In this document: one piece after another, positions 35,626 to 47,143 of the stretch | How the letters are laid out: the number at the start of each line of letters is the position of its first letter | Position numbering within the stretch: position 1 is the stretch's first letter | Assembly: GCA_011032825.1 (NCBI GenBank) | Contig: JAADJZ010000001.1 | Span: 1 to 64,000, forward strand | Direction: 5' to 3' | From: Massariosphaeria phaeospora | Taxonomy: Eukaryota; Ascomycota; Dothideomycetes; Pleosporales | DNA: 64,000 nt | The notes under the pieces: generated by a model | What the model was told of the DNA's origin: nothing | The model's input: only the letters and a program-made list of their open reading frames with translations | Database searches by the model: none | Position numbers and translations under genes: made by a program

Positions 35626-36525
35626 ATGTCTTATGATGTACATGAGAACAGACCTGGAGTGGGGCAGAACAGAATGGCACCTGGGACAACTGGGACGTCA
35701 AATGGTGCTGTGAACCCCTCCCCGCTTCTTGCTCTGCCCAAGGAGCTACGCGAGATGGTATACGAGTTCGCCCTCACCAGTGCGGGAGGGCTCATCTGCG
35801 TCGAACTCGAGTCTGGGAGAAGGGGACTCTGTGAGCCCGTTGACCCACTCGCCGTGAATTCCCCTGTCAGAGAACTCAACCAGCTGAAGTACGTCTGCCA
35901 ACAACTATACGAGGAGACTAAAGGCCAAGAACTGCGCTTCAACTCGGTTACCTTCGACGTACGGTTCAGCGGCCCGAATTCCACGCTGACTGCGGAAGTC
36001 TTAGAGTTCCTTGACCCGGTTTGCGACAAATGGTGGAAGGACATTGGCAACATACACATTACCTGCCCCATGGTCGCGGCAGAGGCCATCGTTCCCGCCA
36101 ACGAGCGCCACCGTCTCAGCTTCATCATTCCAGGCATGACCGAGCAATGCATCCAGCTCCAAGAAGTGTGCCGCGCGCATCCTCAAATCACCATCTACTT
36201 CGAGTTGCAGGGGCTAGACGCTCGTCTAGGCGAAGACTTTGCGTACGCAGTTCAGTCCATGCACAAATCTTTCAGGGGATCCTCTATTCCGGGCATCACC
36301 GACTTCTTCGGGCGGCCGCACCACGAGCTGGAAGTCGAGAACCGACGCAAATTCTGCGGCGATATGGACTTGCCTCCGAACTTCCGAATCATGCCGCAAG
36401 GCGTCTGGGACCCATTGGCCTTCTTCAAGATACTGTCACCCTTCTATCAGCACCTTCTGGACAAAACGAAGGCGCGGGAGAGCACACTGAGTCAGATTGG
36501 GGGGTTGTATGGGACGGGTTTCTAG
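35626..36525 (+). CDS. 2EXR-domain protein
   Basis: A single-exon frame of 299 residues. Residues ~33-60 hold the 2EXR motif (LLALPKELREMVYEFAL), followed near residue 90 by the second element (NQLKYVCQQLYEETKGQEL). 2EXR proteins are numerous in Pezizomycotina and often of unknown function; the motif resembles F-box helices. The rest is helical with Trp-rich segments (KWWKDIGNIH) and no known catalytic motif. The start at 35626 is the first Met; a second Met at residue 17 is possible. Neither a signal peptide nor a transmembrane segment is seen. It is one of five family members in 28 kb. Confidence 0.8.
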   Translation: MSYDVHENRPGVGQNRMAPGTTGTSNGAVNPSPLLALPKELREMVYEFALTSAGGLICVELESGRRGLCEPVDPLAVNSPVRELNQLKYVCQQLYEETKGQELRFNSVTFDVRFSGPNSTLTAEVLEFLDPVCDKWWKDIGNIHITCPMVAAEAIVPANERHRLSFIIPGMTEQCIQLQEVCRAHPQITIYFELQGLDARLGEDFAYAVQSMHKSFRGSSIPGITDFFGRPHHELEVENRRKFCGDMDLPPNFRIMPQGVWDPLAFFKILSPFYQHLLDKTKARESTLSQIGGLYGTGF

Positions 36526-37518
36526 TAACAGCCTGCCTGCTTGACCACTAGACCATCGAGGATGCTTCGCCGCTAAGGGAAGCCTGTGTGTTGTACTATT
36601 TTTCCAGCCTGCTTAGAGAGTTATTTGTTCGGTTTTTCGCGAGGTCGTTTAGAAAATCCAGAAAAGTCAGTACACGAACAGATCAAAACCCAGAAAAGTT
36701 AAACGAGCTCCCAGAACCACGGTACGTTGAGATGACAACCCAAGGCCACACACAAGCCACCCCATCGATTTCTCATTCTCTCAATCTCTCGAAATTCCGC
36801 GTCACAATGCAGCAATAGTCACAGCTAACCTCGCCTAGGCCCCAGGCACCGACCACGATGTTCGCCCAAAGGCTCACACCTATCTCACCAGGTCCCCCAC
36901 GGAGGATTAGCAACGAGACCTAGTGCGAAATCCTCGAGCGGACCGAGGACTCGCAATCACCTTGGCTGTAGAGCAGGCGTCGTGTAAGCCCCCACCCCCT
37001 CTTCCACCGATAACCGAACCAGTCCCTCCCAACCTACCCCCTCGAACGGACCGAACTTTTCTTATCGACCCCCTCCGGCTATCCTCGTGCCTTCGATACA
37101 ATACAGCGTCCACGGAAAAGAGTTCGGACATACTTGTGAACAAGTGCATGGAAAGTTAGTGGGCTGACAAAAGGAAGAAAGAAAGGCTTGAAAAGACCGA
37201 TGCCGGCCAAGATGACATTGATGGAATTGAAGGTAAGAACATGTGCTTCAATGCATGCGACTACTGGAGCCAAAGATGCTTCGCACTGCGTATTGCGTAT
37301 TGCGCAATCCCCCAGGTCCTCCTAACAGTGTAAGAAATATCGAAAATACTCACAAGCTTTGCCCTTGCCTCTCTAACGCCCGGCTGAAAACATTCAGTGC
37401 ACTATGCAACTCATCGTCTTGGGAGCTTTCCGCGTCACGAGCACAAACCGATCCCCATACCAATCAAAAATCAAGCTCCCGTCGCGCACCGTCCATCCCA
37501 GCTCAAGCCCCCGCCGGA
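36526..37518. other. Intergenic, nothing clear
   Basis: About 1 kb between two convergent 2EXR genes. Short frames only, with C-rich stretches near 36990-37080. No remnant is recognised. Confidence 0.45.
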
Positions 37519-38514
37519 TCAAATCCCATAATCGAACCACTCCAATAGCTGCTTCTCCAGTTTATTGATACTGTTGCTAGGTTGTAGATGATCTTGACAG
37601 TGGCTCATCGCAAGCTGTATTTTGATCGCGAACTTCACTCGAGATTTGATGACGTTCCAAGGGTACACTTTGAAGTTCGGCGCCCCAACAAGTTCGTCCT
37701 TGGTCATGCCTTGGCGCAAGTCGTGAGCCGAATTTTCGTAGTAATGACTGTCCCAGGTGGGATCTGGAAAGATAGAGAACAGCGAGGTCTTGTCGATGTC
37801 ACGGTAGGCCAAGGTGTAAGAGACTCCTTTCGAAAAGAAGTGGCACAAGCTCACGGACAGCATCCATGTCGGACAGACCCAGTGGATTGTGATGTGCGTG
37901 TTCCTCGCACAGAAGCGTACCAGTGTCGCACGGTCCGTGAGTGCGGGTACGAAGCCTCGTGGGTCGCGGATGAAGATGTTTCGCAGATGCTGCGTCCAGA
38001 AAGAGTCCAAGGTAGGTAAGAAGGCGGCGGATATAGCGATCTGATGGGGAGGGTGTTCTTGTGAGGCACGGTCTGTTATGGGCATGTTCCGGACATTCGA
38101 CTCCACACCTACCGCCTGCTCGATCGCCGACTTTCCTCCGCCCTGTTCTGACGCGATTTCTGCGCGGGTTGTCTTGAACCAAAGGTCATTGAGCTTGAAT
38201 CCAAGGCACCGAGTTTCCGCGCGAAACTGCTTGTTGACATACTGCAGTTGGTTTGCCTCGATTGTTCCATCCTCCGGCGTTGTGTCTCGCAGGCACAGCA
38301 TTGCCTGACCATTCTCTCCTTCGCGGTAGCGCACGCCATTTTCTTCAGAGAGGGTGTAATCGTAAATGTGGTTGCGTAGTTCGGCAGGCAGCTCCAACAG
38401 CATGCACCTTCCATTAGCTGGCGGCCGCTCAGCTTTGTGAGGGTGAGGTTGACTGGTGGTCTTAGGCTCGGGCTCGGGCTTGGCGTCGTAGTTTCGCGCT
38501 CGAGTTTGCACCAT
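37519..38514 (-). CDS. 2EXR-domain protein
   Basis: A single exon of 331 residues starting MVQTRARNYD. An upstream in-frame Met at 38616 is less likely because a TATA-like TTTAAATAG lies right beside it. After a charged disordered N-terminus, LLELPAELRNHIYDYTL and NQLQYVNKQFRAET form the two parts of the 2EXR motif. The centre has FLPTLDSFWTQHLRNIF and the end is rich in Trp/Tyr. The function is unknown. It faces the 2EXR gene at 35.6 kb in a tail-to-tail arrangement. Confidence 0.8.
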   Translation of the reverse strand: MVQTRARNYDAKPEPEPKTTSQPHPHKAERPPANGRCMLLELPAELRNHIYDYTLSEENGVRYREGENGQAMLCLRDTTPEDGTIEANQLQYVNKQFRAETRCLGFKLNDLWFKTTRAEIASEQGGGKSAIEQAVGVESNVRNMPITDRASQEHPPHQIAISAAFLPTLDSFWTQHLRNIFIRDPRGFVPALTDRATLVRFCARNTHITIHWVCPTWMLSVSLCHFFSKGVSYTLAYRDIDKTSLFSIFPDPTWDSHYYENSAHDLRQGMTKDELVGAPNFKVYPWNVIKSRVKFAIKIQLAMSHCQDHLQPSNSINKLEKQLLEWFDYGI

Positions 38515-39399
38515 GGTCTTGGAGGACCGATCGCGTAGCCGGTGGGTTTCGTCGGTGGTTGCGAGCACGGGTGAGAGCGAGTGGTGTTGCGGGTGAGAAG
38601 CTTTAAATAGATACATGCGAAGCTAGCGGTGCTCGGAATCACCTAGAGGTTGCCCAGGTGATTAAAGGCGAGGTGAAAGCCTGAGTGAAGTACGCTTGTG
38701 TGATCGCCCCTAAGCGAGAGACTGTCAGTCACCGCACGCGCAAATTACTAAAGGGGGTGAATGGAACTAAATGAGCACAAGGAAAAAATAATGTTTTCCA
38801 ACACTAAAGAGCTTTCCAGAGAGGAAAAGGTAGACTATTTACCTAAGCTCCTATTGCCGTCTCTCAAGAATGTGAAGCGCTCCGCTGTTGGGTATTCCTG
38901 ATCCGTCGTGGTCGGGTTGTATTTAGAGGATAAGCGAGGCTTGACACAGCAGAGACAGACTTGTATTTTAACGACGGGTAGTTGAGAATGAGGTGTTGGG
39001 GACTGAAGCGCGAGCATTATTTGTCCTCCGCGTAGGCTGGGGGAATGATTCGTTATGTGGACGTCTCGATAAAAATCACGACGTGGCTCATACGTTTTCA
39101 GCTTATTGCGATAAACTTGTTTTGTTTTCAGCACGAGCTGAGTGGTTGGTTATTTTAAAGTGCGCGCTATCAGTAACTACCATGGTTCGTCAAGATGACT
39201 ACTATAAAATCTTCGCTTCTTTTTGCTTTCTTATCTTCACGCACATACACCCAAGCACAGTCTGACTTCTAATTTTACAGGCAGAATATCTGCGCTCTAT
39301 CTGCGCATCTACGTCGCCCCGAAAGCAGTGACTTTTCTAACGCCTATCCGATCAACTGGCCGCGAGGTTTACCTTCTCTCTCCTCCCGCCACCTTCAAG
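38515..39399. other. Intergenic, shared 5' region of two divergent genes
   Basis: About 900 bp between the 2EXR gene and the F-box/DUF6546 gene. It contains the promoter block described separately. No other gene is seen. Confidence 0.5.
39130..39215 (+). promoter_or_regulatory. Promoter of the F-box/DUF6546 gene
   Basis: TATAAAAT at 39203-39210, with CCATGGTTCGTCAAGAT just before it, resembles the block at 35060-35160 over about 80 bp. The distance to the start codon at 39400 is about 190 bp. Confidence 0.5.
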
Positions 39400-40914
39400 A
39401 TGTATTGGACGTCGCTAGCCGCAGAGCTTAGAGCCATGATCCTCGAGGAGCTGATACAGGAGGGCAACGTAGCACACTGTGCCTCAGTGTGTCGGGAGTG
39501 GCAAGCAGCTATCGAGCAACACAACTTCAACTCACTCAAACTCACCGCCCAGGATATTCCAATGTTCAAAATAATGGCAACACGAAACCTTAGCCTGATC
39601 AGATACATCTGGTGCTGTATCGAAGTTCGGGATTATGACTGTGCGGAATGCGACCTAGACGAAACACCGAATGCAAGGGAAACCAACCATGCCACATTCA
39701 AGGATGGCATACGGACGATTCTCTGTGCTCTTAGCAAACTTCCACTTAATTTAAATATGACCTTCGACATCAGCATTTATTCTCCCTCCGACTCACAACA
39801 TTACTTTCAGTACATACGCTTTGAGCCCGCAAACGCGCTCAGCTCTCGAGGTCCACTGCAGCATGCGCGACCTCATGAATCAATGCAAACCTTGTCAGCT
39901 CCTCTTCAATCTCTCACTGCCATCGACAGAATGTTCCCGGACATTGAGTTTGAGGAGGAGGATGACGAAGGCAAGGACGATTTTTGGACTTATGTGCCAC
40001 AAGTTCCTTGCGTTACCCATCTTCTGTTGCGACGGCAGACACGTCGGCGGTGGGATCCTATCGGCCTCAGTCGACTAGTTGCCACCTCCCAAGTCTGCAA
40101 GATATGTGTTATGAGCCATGGAGAGAATGGGGGCGATATAACCAACGACACACAGACATACGTAAGTGCTCATTGACTCCCATTACAGGATGCAACCGAT
40201 ATGTAATATCGCTAACTCTCTTCTATAGATTCCGAGCTTTTTTTCAAATCCCTCGTTCTCAATACCATGAAACGAATGACGATATTCGAGGACTTGAACG
40301 AGACATACATAACTGCGAATTCCACCGGCCTTCACGCAACAATGGATGCAGAACCCGTTCGCACAACAAGCACAAAATTGACCAGACAACTGGCCGAAGC
40401 AAGCCTCGGACTCCAACACTTGTCTGCGGCGTTTATAATCGACGCGCGTCAATTCGGGCAAGTTCGGCAACCAAGCTGGATATGGGAGCAGCTCCAAACG
40501 CTATCCATCACCTCTCGCGATCTCGTACCGTATCAAGGACCAAAGGTTAATGACCTGATTTATTCGGCGGCACAGGCAATCAAGACAATGCCAAAACTCC
40601 AAACCATGGAGCTCTGGAACGGAGGACTGGGACATGCTGCTGTGTTCCGGTACAAGAGTGGCAAGCCTGGTGGTGGTGGCTTTGCGATTGCCTGGCGGGC
40701 TAGTTGGGCTCTGCAATTCGAGCCGAGAGTGGTTGCAGCTTGGGAGAGTGTTGCAGGAACCAGTCGCGATGCTGGGCAATACCTGCAGATTGACAACGAG
40801 CTATTAGCACCCGCGCAAATCCGATCTCATGGGGAAGCGGTCTTGATTCTTGAACTGGAGATCGAGGTGGCTTGTTCCGTTTCGATTCAGCAAATTCACA
40901 GAGAGCATCTGTAG
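39400..40914 (+). pseudogene. F-box/DUF6546 gene with one frameshift
   Basis: Two exons (39400-40161, 40229-40914). The N-terminus reads MYWTSLAAELRAMILEEL and continues with an F-box (HCASVCREWQAAIEQHNF). Later family motifs include RQTRRRWDPIGLSRL, CYEPWREWGRYNQ and RMTIFEDLNE, then a DUF6546 C-terminal part (HLSAAFIIDARQF, LMELWNGG-like). The frame must shift by one base between about 40065 and 40095 to join RQTRRRWDP to LPSLQDMCYEPW. After the shift the 67-bp intron has the right phase and exon 2 is intact to the stop. No alternative intron removes the shift. Either the gene is freshly broken or the assembly has a one-base error. The protein would be an SCF substrate adaptor; its target is unknown. 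Confidence 0.65.
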
Positions 40915-41664
40915 ATTCCGACATAAGCGTTGCCGTTGAACAAGTTAGATGTTATGGGACTTTTGCAGCATGGTACGGCCATTCTGGGACCAAAGCCAGC
41001 TAATTAGATGAAAATCCGATCGTGTAGTTTTTTCCTCGATACGTGCGAAAAGAAAAATAGAACAGCGGGTATTCGCAAGTAAAGCGAAAGTGTGTATAGT
41101 TTCGCATACAATAAAAAGCAATTAAATCTGTGCGCAGATGTTTTAGATCACTTTAGATGGTGTTGGCACTGTGAGAGCATAGGCTGACGTTGCATTCGTC
41201 ATGTGTATTCATATCGACGACCCCGGCTAGCGCCAAGTGATTTCCTGGTACCCCGCACGTGGCTTAGCCCTCCACCACTGTCTTCTATGACTCATGGAAT
41301 GACTAAAGTTGTCTCGGCGTGTGTGTTTTTTATCATGGAGTTCTCTCGTCTTTGTGCTGTCAAGTGCGGTGAACGCCCTCCAAGGCTTCCTGCTAGCGCC
41401 ACGCAGGCGTTCGTCTACTATTCTAAGATACATCATATCCCGTTTTTAGATTCGTCACTTGGAGAATTCGCCTTCAAAATGGGGCCAGGCCGCGGCGTGT
41501 TAGCCTTCCCATGCCGCCCGGGCTGTGCAATCAGCCGCACCTTGGGCTGAGCTGGACTTGTTAGCTCCCTCTGATACACATATCCCTCATTCCGAGGGCC
41601 TCAGAAATACATCCCAGGAAGCAACATCCGACTCTTCGATCACGTTACACACCCGCCAAGAACT
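40915..41664. other. Intergenic, nothing clear
   Basis: About 750 bp before the membrane-protein pseudogene. A plus ORF at 41203-41550 has no recognisable features. Confidence 0.45.
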
Positions 41665-44143
41665 ATGCAACTGAAGAATATGACAATAGAGGTTCCATTG
41701 GGCGCTATACAGCATGGCAACAGTCGTACCTTTTGTATCCAAGGGCCTCTATGGAAAGATGCGCTGTCGGTAGTCACCTTCTTTGCCACGAGCTATATTG
41801 CCCACGCGGCAGCGGTCGAATCAACACCCGGCGAGGGGATAATCAGCACCGCATTCAACACCTTTTTAGCGCTCTGTTTTCCGATGTTCGGGCTTTTGCG
41901 CGCACTGAATGCCATTGCTCGCGGTGCACGGTTTGGAGGCTCTGAACTCAAGAACGCTTGTAGAGCAGGGGCTCTTTGCATGGTTGTGAGAAGCCCGGAG
42001 TGGCGACCCGAGCCTGGAGATACCATCGCAGAGGTCCTCGTGGAGAAAAGCCAGTCTGATGAAGAGAGCAGCGTTACGGCAGAAATTATCGATGCGAAGA
42101 TGATAAACTACTTCCCTACACATGCGCGAGAAGATTCATCAGCCTGGGCGTACTTTGATACCATTGGCTCCCGAGCTTATGTGGATCCGGACCTTACCAG
42201 GATACACGGTACATACTCGCTATCGAAAGGGTACGCATTCGCCATAGTACCCCGCAATGCTTGCTTGCTGGAGATCAATCGTGTCAGATCTATACCATTG
42301 GGGTCACACGGGGAGAACGCTTCTCCTGCAACTGTGGGTACAAGCCGACCCTTTGAAGCCGAAGTCAGTGTGGATCGCGCCTACAGCACTACACGAAACC
42401 TAGACCTTGATAGAGCAACTCTTCAATCTACGGCGACGGCTTGCATTACGCCAACGAATCAAAGCGTCAACAGTATAACCACTTCAGGGCATGGCTCTGA
42501 GCATACTGTAACCCCCACAGCTAGGAATGGCAGTAAAGCTAGCGCAAATAGCGACATCAGCTCAAGCTACAGTGTAGCGAAAGCAATCGCTTCCCTGATC
42601 CAAGTTCTAGGTGCATTAAGCATACTTCTGTTACGCAGATCCGGTTCCTTAGAACGCTGGGGATATGCATCGTTCCATTTGACAGTTATTCCATATTTGG
42701 TCATGACCGTAGTCAACTTCACCAGCAATGCGCTTACAGCAGACTACCCCTGTCTGTATATGGTTGAGTCGGAGCTCATGTAAGAAGCGCGAAATAGAGA
42801 CAGCAGGTTCGAGGGGACCGTGGCAGCCTTGGAAGAATTCTCAGGACCTCTGTCACCAGACATTTCGGCAAAGGACTTATCATCTTGGACAGGGTTTACG
42901 CAGAAGCATGTTCGGCGCATCGCAAGCGTCTTGTCCGGTGAATGGCTAAGCAATATGCTTTTGGGCAAATATTGGGAAAATTCCCAGTTTGAGACGCCCA
43001 ATGGCAATGTGCCCACGATCTCTTGTATTCGGCTTACCTGTAAGGAGGCAGCGGAGACCAACTATTTCCAGTCGGAGAGGACTTCCAATGATGACCAGGA
43101 AGATCACCAATCCGCCACCCACACATTACAAGAGAATTCCAACATCGAACTGGAACAGATCTTTTCAAGGGAACCGCTAGCTGGGGACTCGAGTTTACTT
43201 GCAGCTAACGAGACAATACAAACCGACATACCTGGTATCCGTCAAACCCAGGCACAACTCGCCGCAGAGAATTTCCGCCTTAATAACCTAGTCAACCCCC
43301 CTAAAGAGTCATGCATGATTTTGACAAACTCAAACGGCCAAGGATATCGCATACATGGATTCCGTCCTACCCCATAGCTAGATCCCGAACTTTTTTTTCA
43401 AGAGAAACAACTCCGGAGAGGTTTCTCCACAGTCCTCCATACGCGATCGGCTTCTTAATCTCGCGATTCAATTGAATATCCGTTATTACACCCACTTCTT
43501 TGGAATGCTCGACCCAATTCGACTGCGGCTCGCTGCAGCCGTTGAGCAAGTCAAGCAGGATTCTACCGGTACCGAGAGCTGGAAAATGCTCACGGTGATG
43601 CTATACAGGAAGCTGTCCGACAACACATTACATGCGAGCCCGGAGAACAGTGTCGGACATCAAGCGCCAAAAACCGTGATATACGTCCCAAACTGTTCTG
43701 CTTTTGTCCGCGACGACAAACATAAGGACCGACCACCAAAAGGCAGGGGCAATGCCGGGGCTATGATGGTTCTTGAGGTCCTTCTTGGGTGCTCCATACT
43801 CGGCCTTCTTATTGTCGTCCTCGGATGGCTTTCGCATTGGTTCTCTCGCGGGGAGAGTAGTCGTACTGAACGGGCCATTATCGTGCTATGGATGGCTGAA
43901 GGCGCGTTTGGTTTGCTTCTCCCACTTCTGAGTCTCAAAGAGTTGATTATGGTGTTCCTCTTACTGCCACTTTACGCAATCAGACTACGACAACAAAGCA
44001 GCTTCGTCACGTTAATACTAACAAGCAACCCGGTTCTTGAGTTTCTATATCTGTTAGCCTTGCTACCACTGGGTATTTTCGTGGCACCGATATGGGGTTT
44101 CGTAATTGTGGGGAACAACTTGTTGAATGGGGAAGTTGCGTAA
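41665..44143 (+). pseudogene. Broken large fungal multi-pass membrane protein
   Basis: The first 372 codons (41665-42783) encode an N-terminal part typical of a fungal membrane family (TIEVPLGAIQHGN, then hydrophobic helices and an ARAGALCMVV-like segment, ending LVMTVVNFTSNALTADYP). A TAA at 42781-42783 stops it, yet the same frame continues with family-like sequence (RFEGTVAALEEFSG) to a second stop at 43375. The C-terminal transmembrane part (43472-44143, VIYVPNCSAF followed by four or five helices) is in another frame. No intron with proper signals bridges the breaks; the GTAAGA at the first stop would need an intron of ~24 bp. The TAA could be a CAA to TAA change. The family is of unknown function, and the remaining frames may still be transcribed. 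Confidence 0.7.
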
Positions 44144-44258
44144 ATTTGTTCTGAAATCGGACTTGGTTAAGGTTTAAGCACTAACTACTTCCTATCTTAG
44201 GTCGTTTCTTTTTCTCTTCGTCTTTCTCTATCTCTTGAAACTACGGTGATAATAGCTC

Positions 44259-47143
44259 TTATAAGTGCCCGAACAATTCCGGCGACAGATAGAAAGTATT
44301 TGACTTCTTTCCCTTCCCGTCTTGCTTCAAGCTAATCCAAGCATGTATCCCGCGCCCTTCATCGAGCGGTCTCCGCTGAACGGCACTTACAATATTCGCA
44401 TAACGTCTTTGGAAAGCTGTTGGAAGACTCGCCACACTAATGTAATGTTGCACGCGGCGTTGAACCTCCGCATCATCATCCGCATACGCCACAACGGGGA
44501 AATGCACGGTGCCGACCGGACCATCGGGTGCCTCACTCGTGAATGCAAAGCAGGACAGCAGCGACTTTTTCGTGTATGGCCCAAGCGAGCCACCGGCCAT
44601 CGAGGAGCAAAATTGCTGGATCGAGTACGCGCAGGCGTTGGGGCAGATCTGCGCGTGCTTTTGGGCAATGGTCGAGGCGGTTGCATTTGGATGGGCAACG
44701 TAGATCTTGATACGAGAGTGAACTGGGTGCGGTGACAGATCGAGGGAGAAGTAGAGTACAGAGTCGTCGGGTGTCATGATGCTGGTCAGGAGCTGCCATG
44801 CACTGGCTAGGCCGAGACGCTCAAACGCCTCGCGAGTCACTGAGGAGGCTTGAGGTACGCCCGTTGCGCAAGGATTGAGATACACCTTCCATTCCGGTCC
44901 TGCTTTGGTGGCGGCGCAGCTGTGCCATGCGGCAAACATGCCTTCGGGCTGGGCAGGTAGGAAGAGGTCACGGATATCATTCATGCGGCCGAGAGAGACG
45001 GTTGAGCTGTATCTCTTTGCGATTTCGTCGTTTAGCCGGACGGCACTCTCTTGTAAGTCCTTAAGCCTGTTGCCGTTTGCTTGAGCTTCTATAAGGAAGC
45101 GGAGTTCGGCGTCCCCGGTCTTCTGGTCCAGTGCCACAGAGTACTCGTAGAAGGCATGATCGTTGCTGACGTTCGAGATCCACGCTGACGGATCGAGCTT
45201 TTGGGGCACTGGTAGTTTACCGAATTCGCCCCCTGATAACACCAGAGCCCCGAGTAGCTGTTCCTTTGCCGCTGGGTTGAGATTGCTGGCCTGCGCAAGA
45301 CGCGACAATTGCTTGCAGGCCTCGTCCATGTAGCTACCTGATATGCTTTGGGTCACTGGGATGGGTCTCAAACCACACGAAAAGTGCCGAAGCCTCATTT
45401 GCTTTCCCCTCGAGATTTCCATATTTGGAATCGTGTGCCTTCTGTTATACAGCGCTTTGATGGCCGCGACTGTGTAATCAATATGTTCTTTGGACTGAAC
45501 ATGACGCGGGACAGCAAAGCGGACAAGGTTCGGGATCTTTTCACGCTCCGCTGGCGACTTCTTGTCCCACTCCCATCCGAAAGGGCCAGCTTCTGCAGCG
45601 CGGATACCGAAATCTTTGATCAGCTCCACCGTGAATCCGACCGAGGCGAAGTCGTCCGGTTTCCTGTCGCACCCGAAGAAAAAGTCGTTCATTTCGAGGT
45701 AGACGGCGTGGCCTCCTGGCGGCAGAAGAACAGATATCCCGTTGGACAGGAGCTCCTGGGCGAAATTCTGGACCTGGCCAATGCGGTTACGGAGGTACGT
45801 CAACTTCGTGACTTCGTTGAGACCCATTACAGCGGTCATGAGATCACGTCCACTCACTGGTGATTGAAGTTAGCTATCTAAGTCCTAATCCGGCAGAGAC
45901 ATGTTTCGATCGATCAAAAACGAGACTTCAAGCAAACAGAGACGACTTACTGCCACCGTAGGAGTCATTTCCATAGCTCAGGATTTGCCGTTCCTTTAAG
46001 CGAAGGCCTATGCCCTCGTACCTTTGGGTGAACCTTCCCTTGTCACGAAAGCAGAGCACACCTCCCATGTTCGATAGACCATCTTTCTTCAAAGATATGG
46101 TGAAACCTTCAGTGTACGAGAACATTTCTTGGACGATTTCAGCAATCGATTTGTTGGCATAGCCCTCCTCGTACTGGTGGATGAAGAAGGCGTTTTCGGC
46201 AAACCGACAGGCATCGAAAAAGAAGGGAATCTCTTTGCGCTTGGCTAGTGCTGCCGCACTTCGAATGTTGGCCATGGAGACTGGTTGGGCGGCGGCCCAG
46301 TTGTTAGTGATGGTCATTAAGATCATGGCGACATGGCCCGGATGTTGATCTAGATACGCTTCTGTCGCCGCTACATCCAGGTTTCCCTTGAAGTCGTTCG
46401 ACTTCCCCACAAGCTCGTGGGGAAAAGCGTCGCTCAAGCCTGGCTGGGTAAAGGTCTGAAGCTCAAACCCGGCAACGGCGGCATTGGCACCCGTTGTGTC
46501 GAAGAACCCGTTGCTGATGATCGCAGGCAGCGCTTTGCCTCCGGAGCTTTCGGAAATCATACTACTCAAGGTAGAGAAGAGGAGGGCCTCGGCGCAGCGC
46601 CCCTGTGGCACAATGAAGAAATTCGGACGCTCCAGTTGGTGAGGGCCCCCGTTGACGAATCCGTCTTGCGAGGATACGAGGAGTTTGCTTCGGTAGTACT
46701 CGCTGTCGACCATGCCCGTGATGATGCCTTGGAAAGCATGTCTGGGGCTGTTGCCATGCTCGAAAATGTCCCGGAACGTGTCCAGCAGACAGTAATATCC
46801 CCAGTTGCGACCGTAGCTTTCGTCTCCTCGCATCACTGCATCGTCTTCAGTTAACACAAGCTCTTTTTCATAGAAACCAAGAAAGTAGCTAGGGAGTGGG
46901 TTGAGCCGGGGGTCTCTGTCGGGAAGACTTACGGGCGGCCCACTGTGTGTCTGTCATGGCCGAGGTACCAGAATCCGAGAGATAATCGCAAGTGAGGAGG
47001 CCAGCCGGGAAGGCGAAGATGTTGTACTCGACGTCTTCGAGGATGCGTTCGCGCTCCTCGGGCTTCACAGCGAGCAGAGACCGCACTACCACGGCACTAT
47101 GCGCGGGTGGTGCAGGCATACTTGTCCTCGTAAAAAGAGTCAT
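44259..47143 (-). CDS. Tryptophanase-DMATS prenyltransferase fusion
   Basis: Three exons (46933-47143, 45951-46862, 44259-45856) join in phase to 906 residues. Residues 1-~540 are a tryptophanase/tyrosine-phenol-lyase-type PLP enzyme: LSDSGTSAMTDTQWAA near 55-70, FFFDACRFAENAFFI near 284-298, and SLKKDGLSNMGGVLCF with the PLP Lys at about 330. The SYGGMSGRDL motif spans the second intron, and RLRHFSCGLRPI closes the domain. Residues ~548-906 are an ABBA/DMATS indole prenyltransferase: a probable catalytic Glu at 612 (FYEYSVAL), KVYLNP at 698-703, YFSLDLSPHP, RIKIYV at 756-761 and YLSPELFGHL at the end. The lyase would split tryptophan into indole, pyruvate and ammonia, and the transferase could add dimethylallyl to indole or Trp. 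An insertion near residues 120-150 is absent from bacterial tryptophanase. The Met at residue 9 is an alternative start. Confidence 0.88.
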
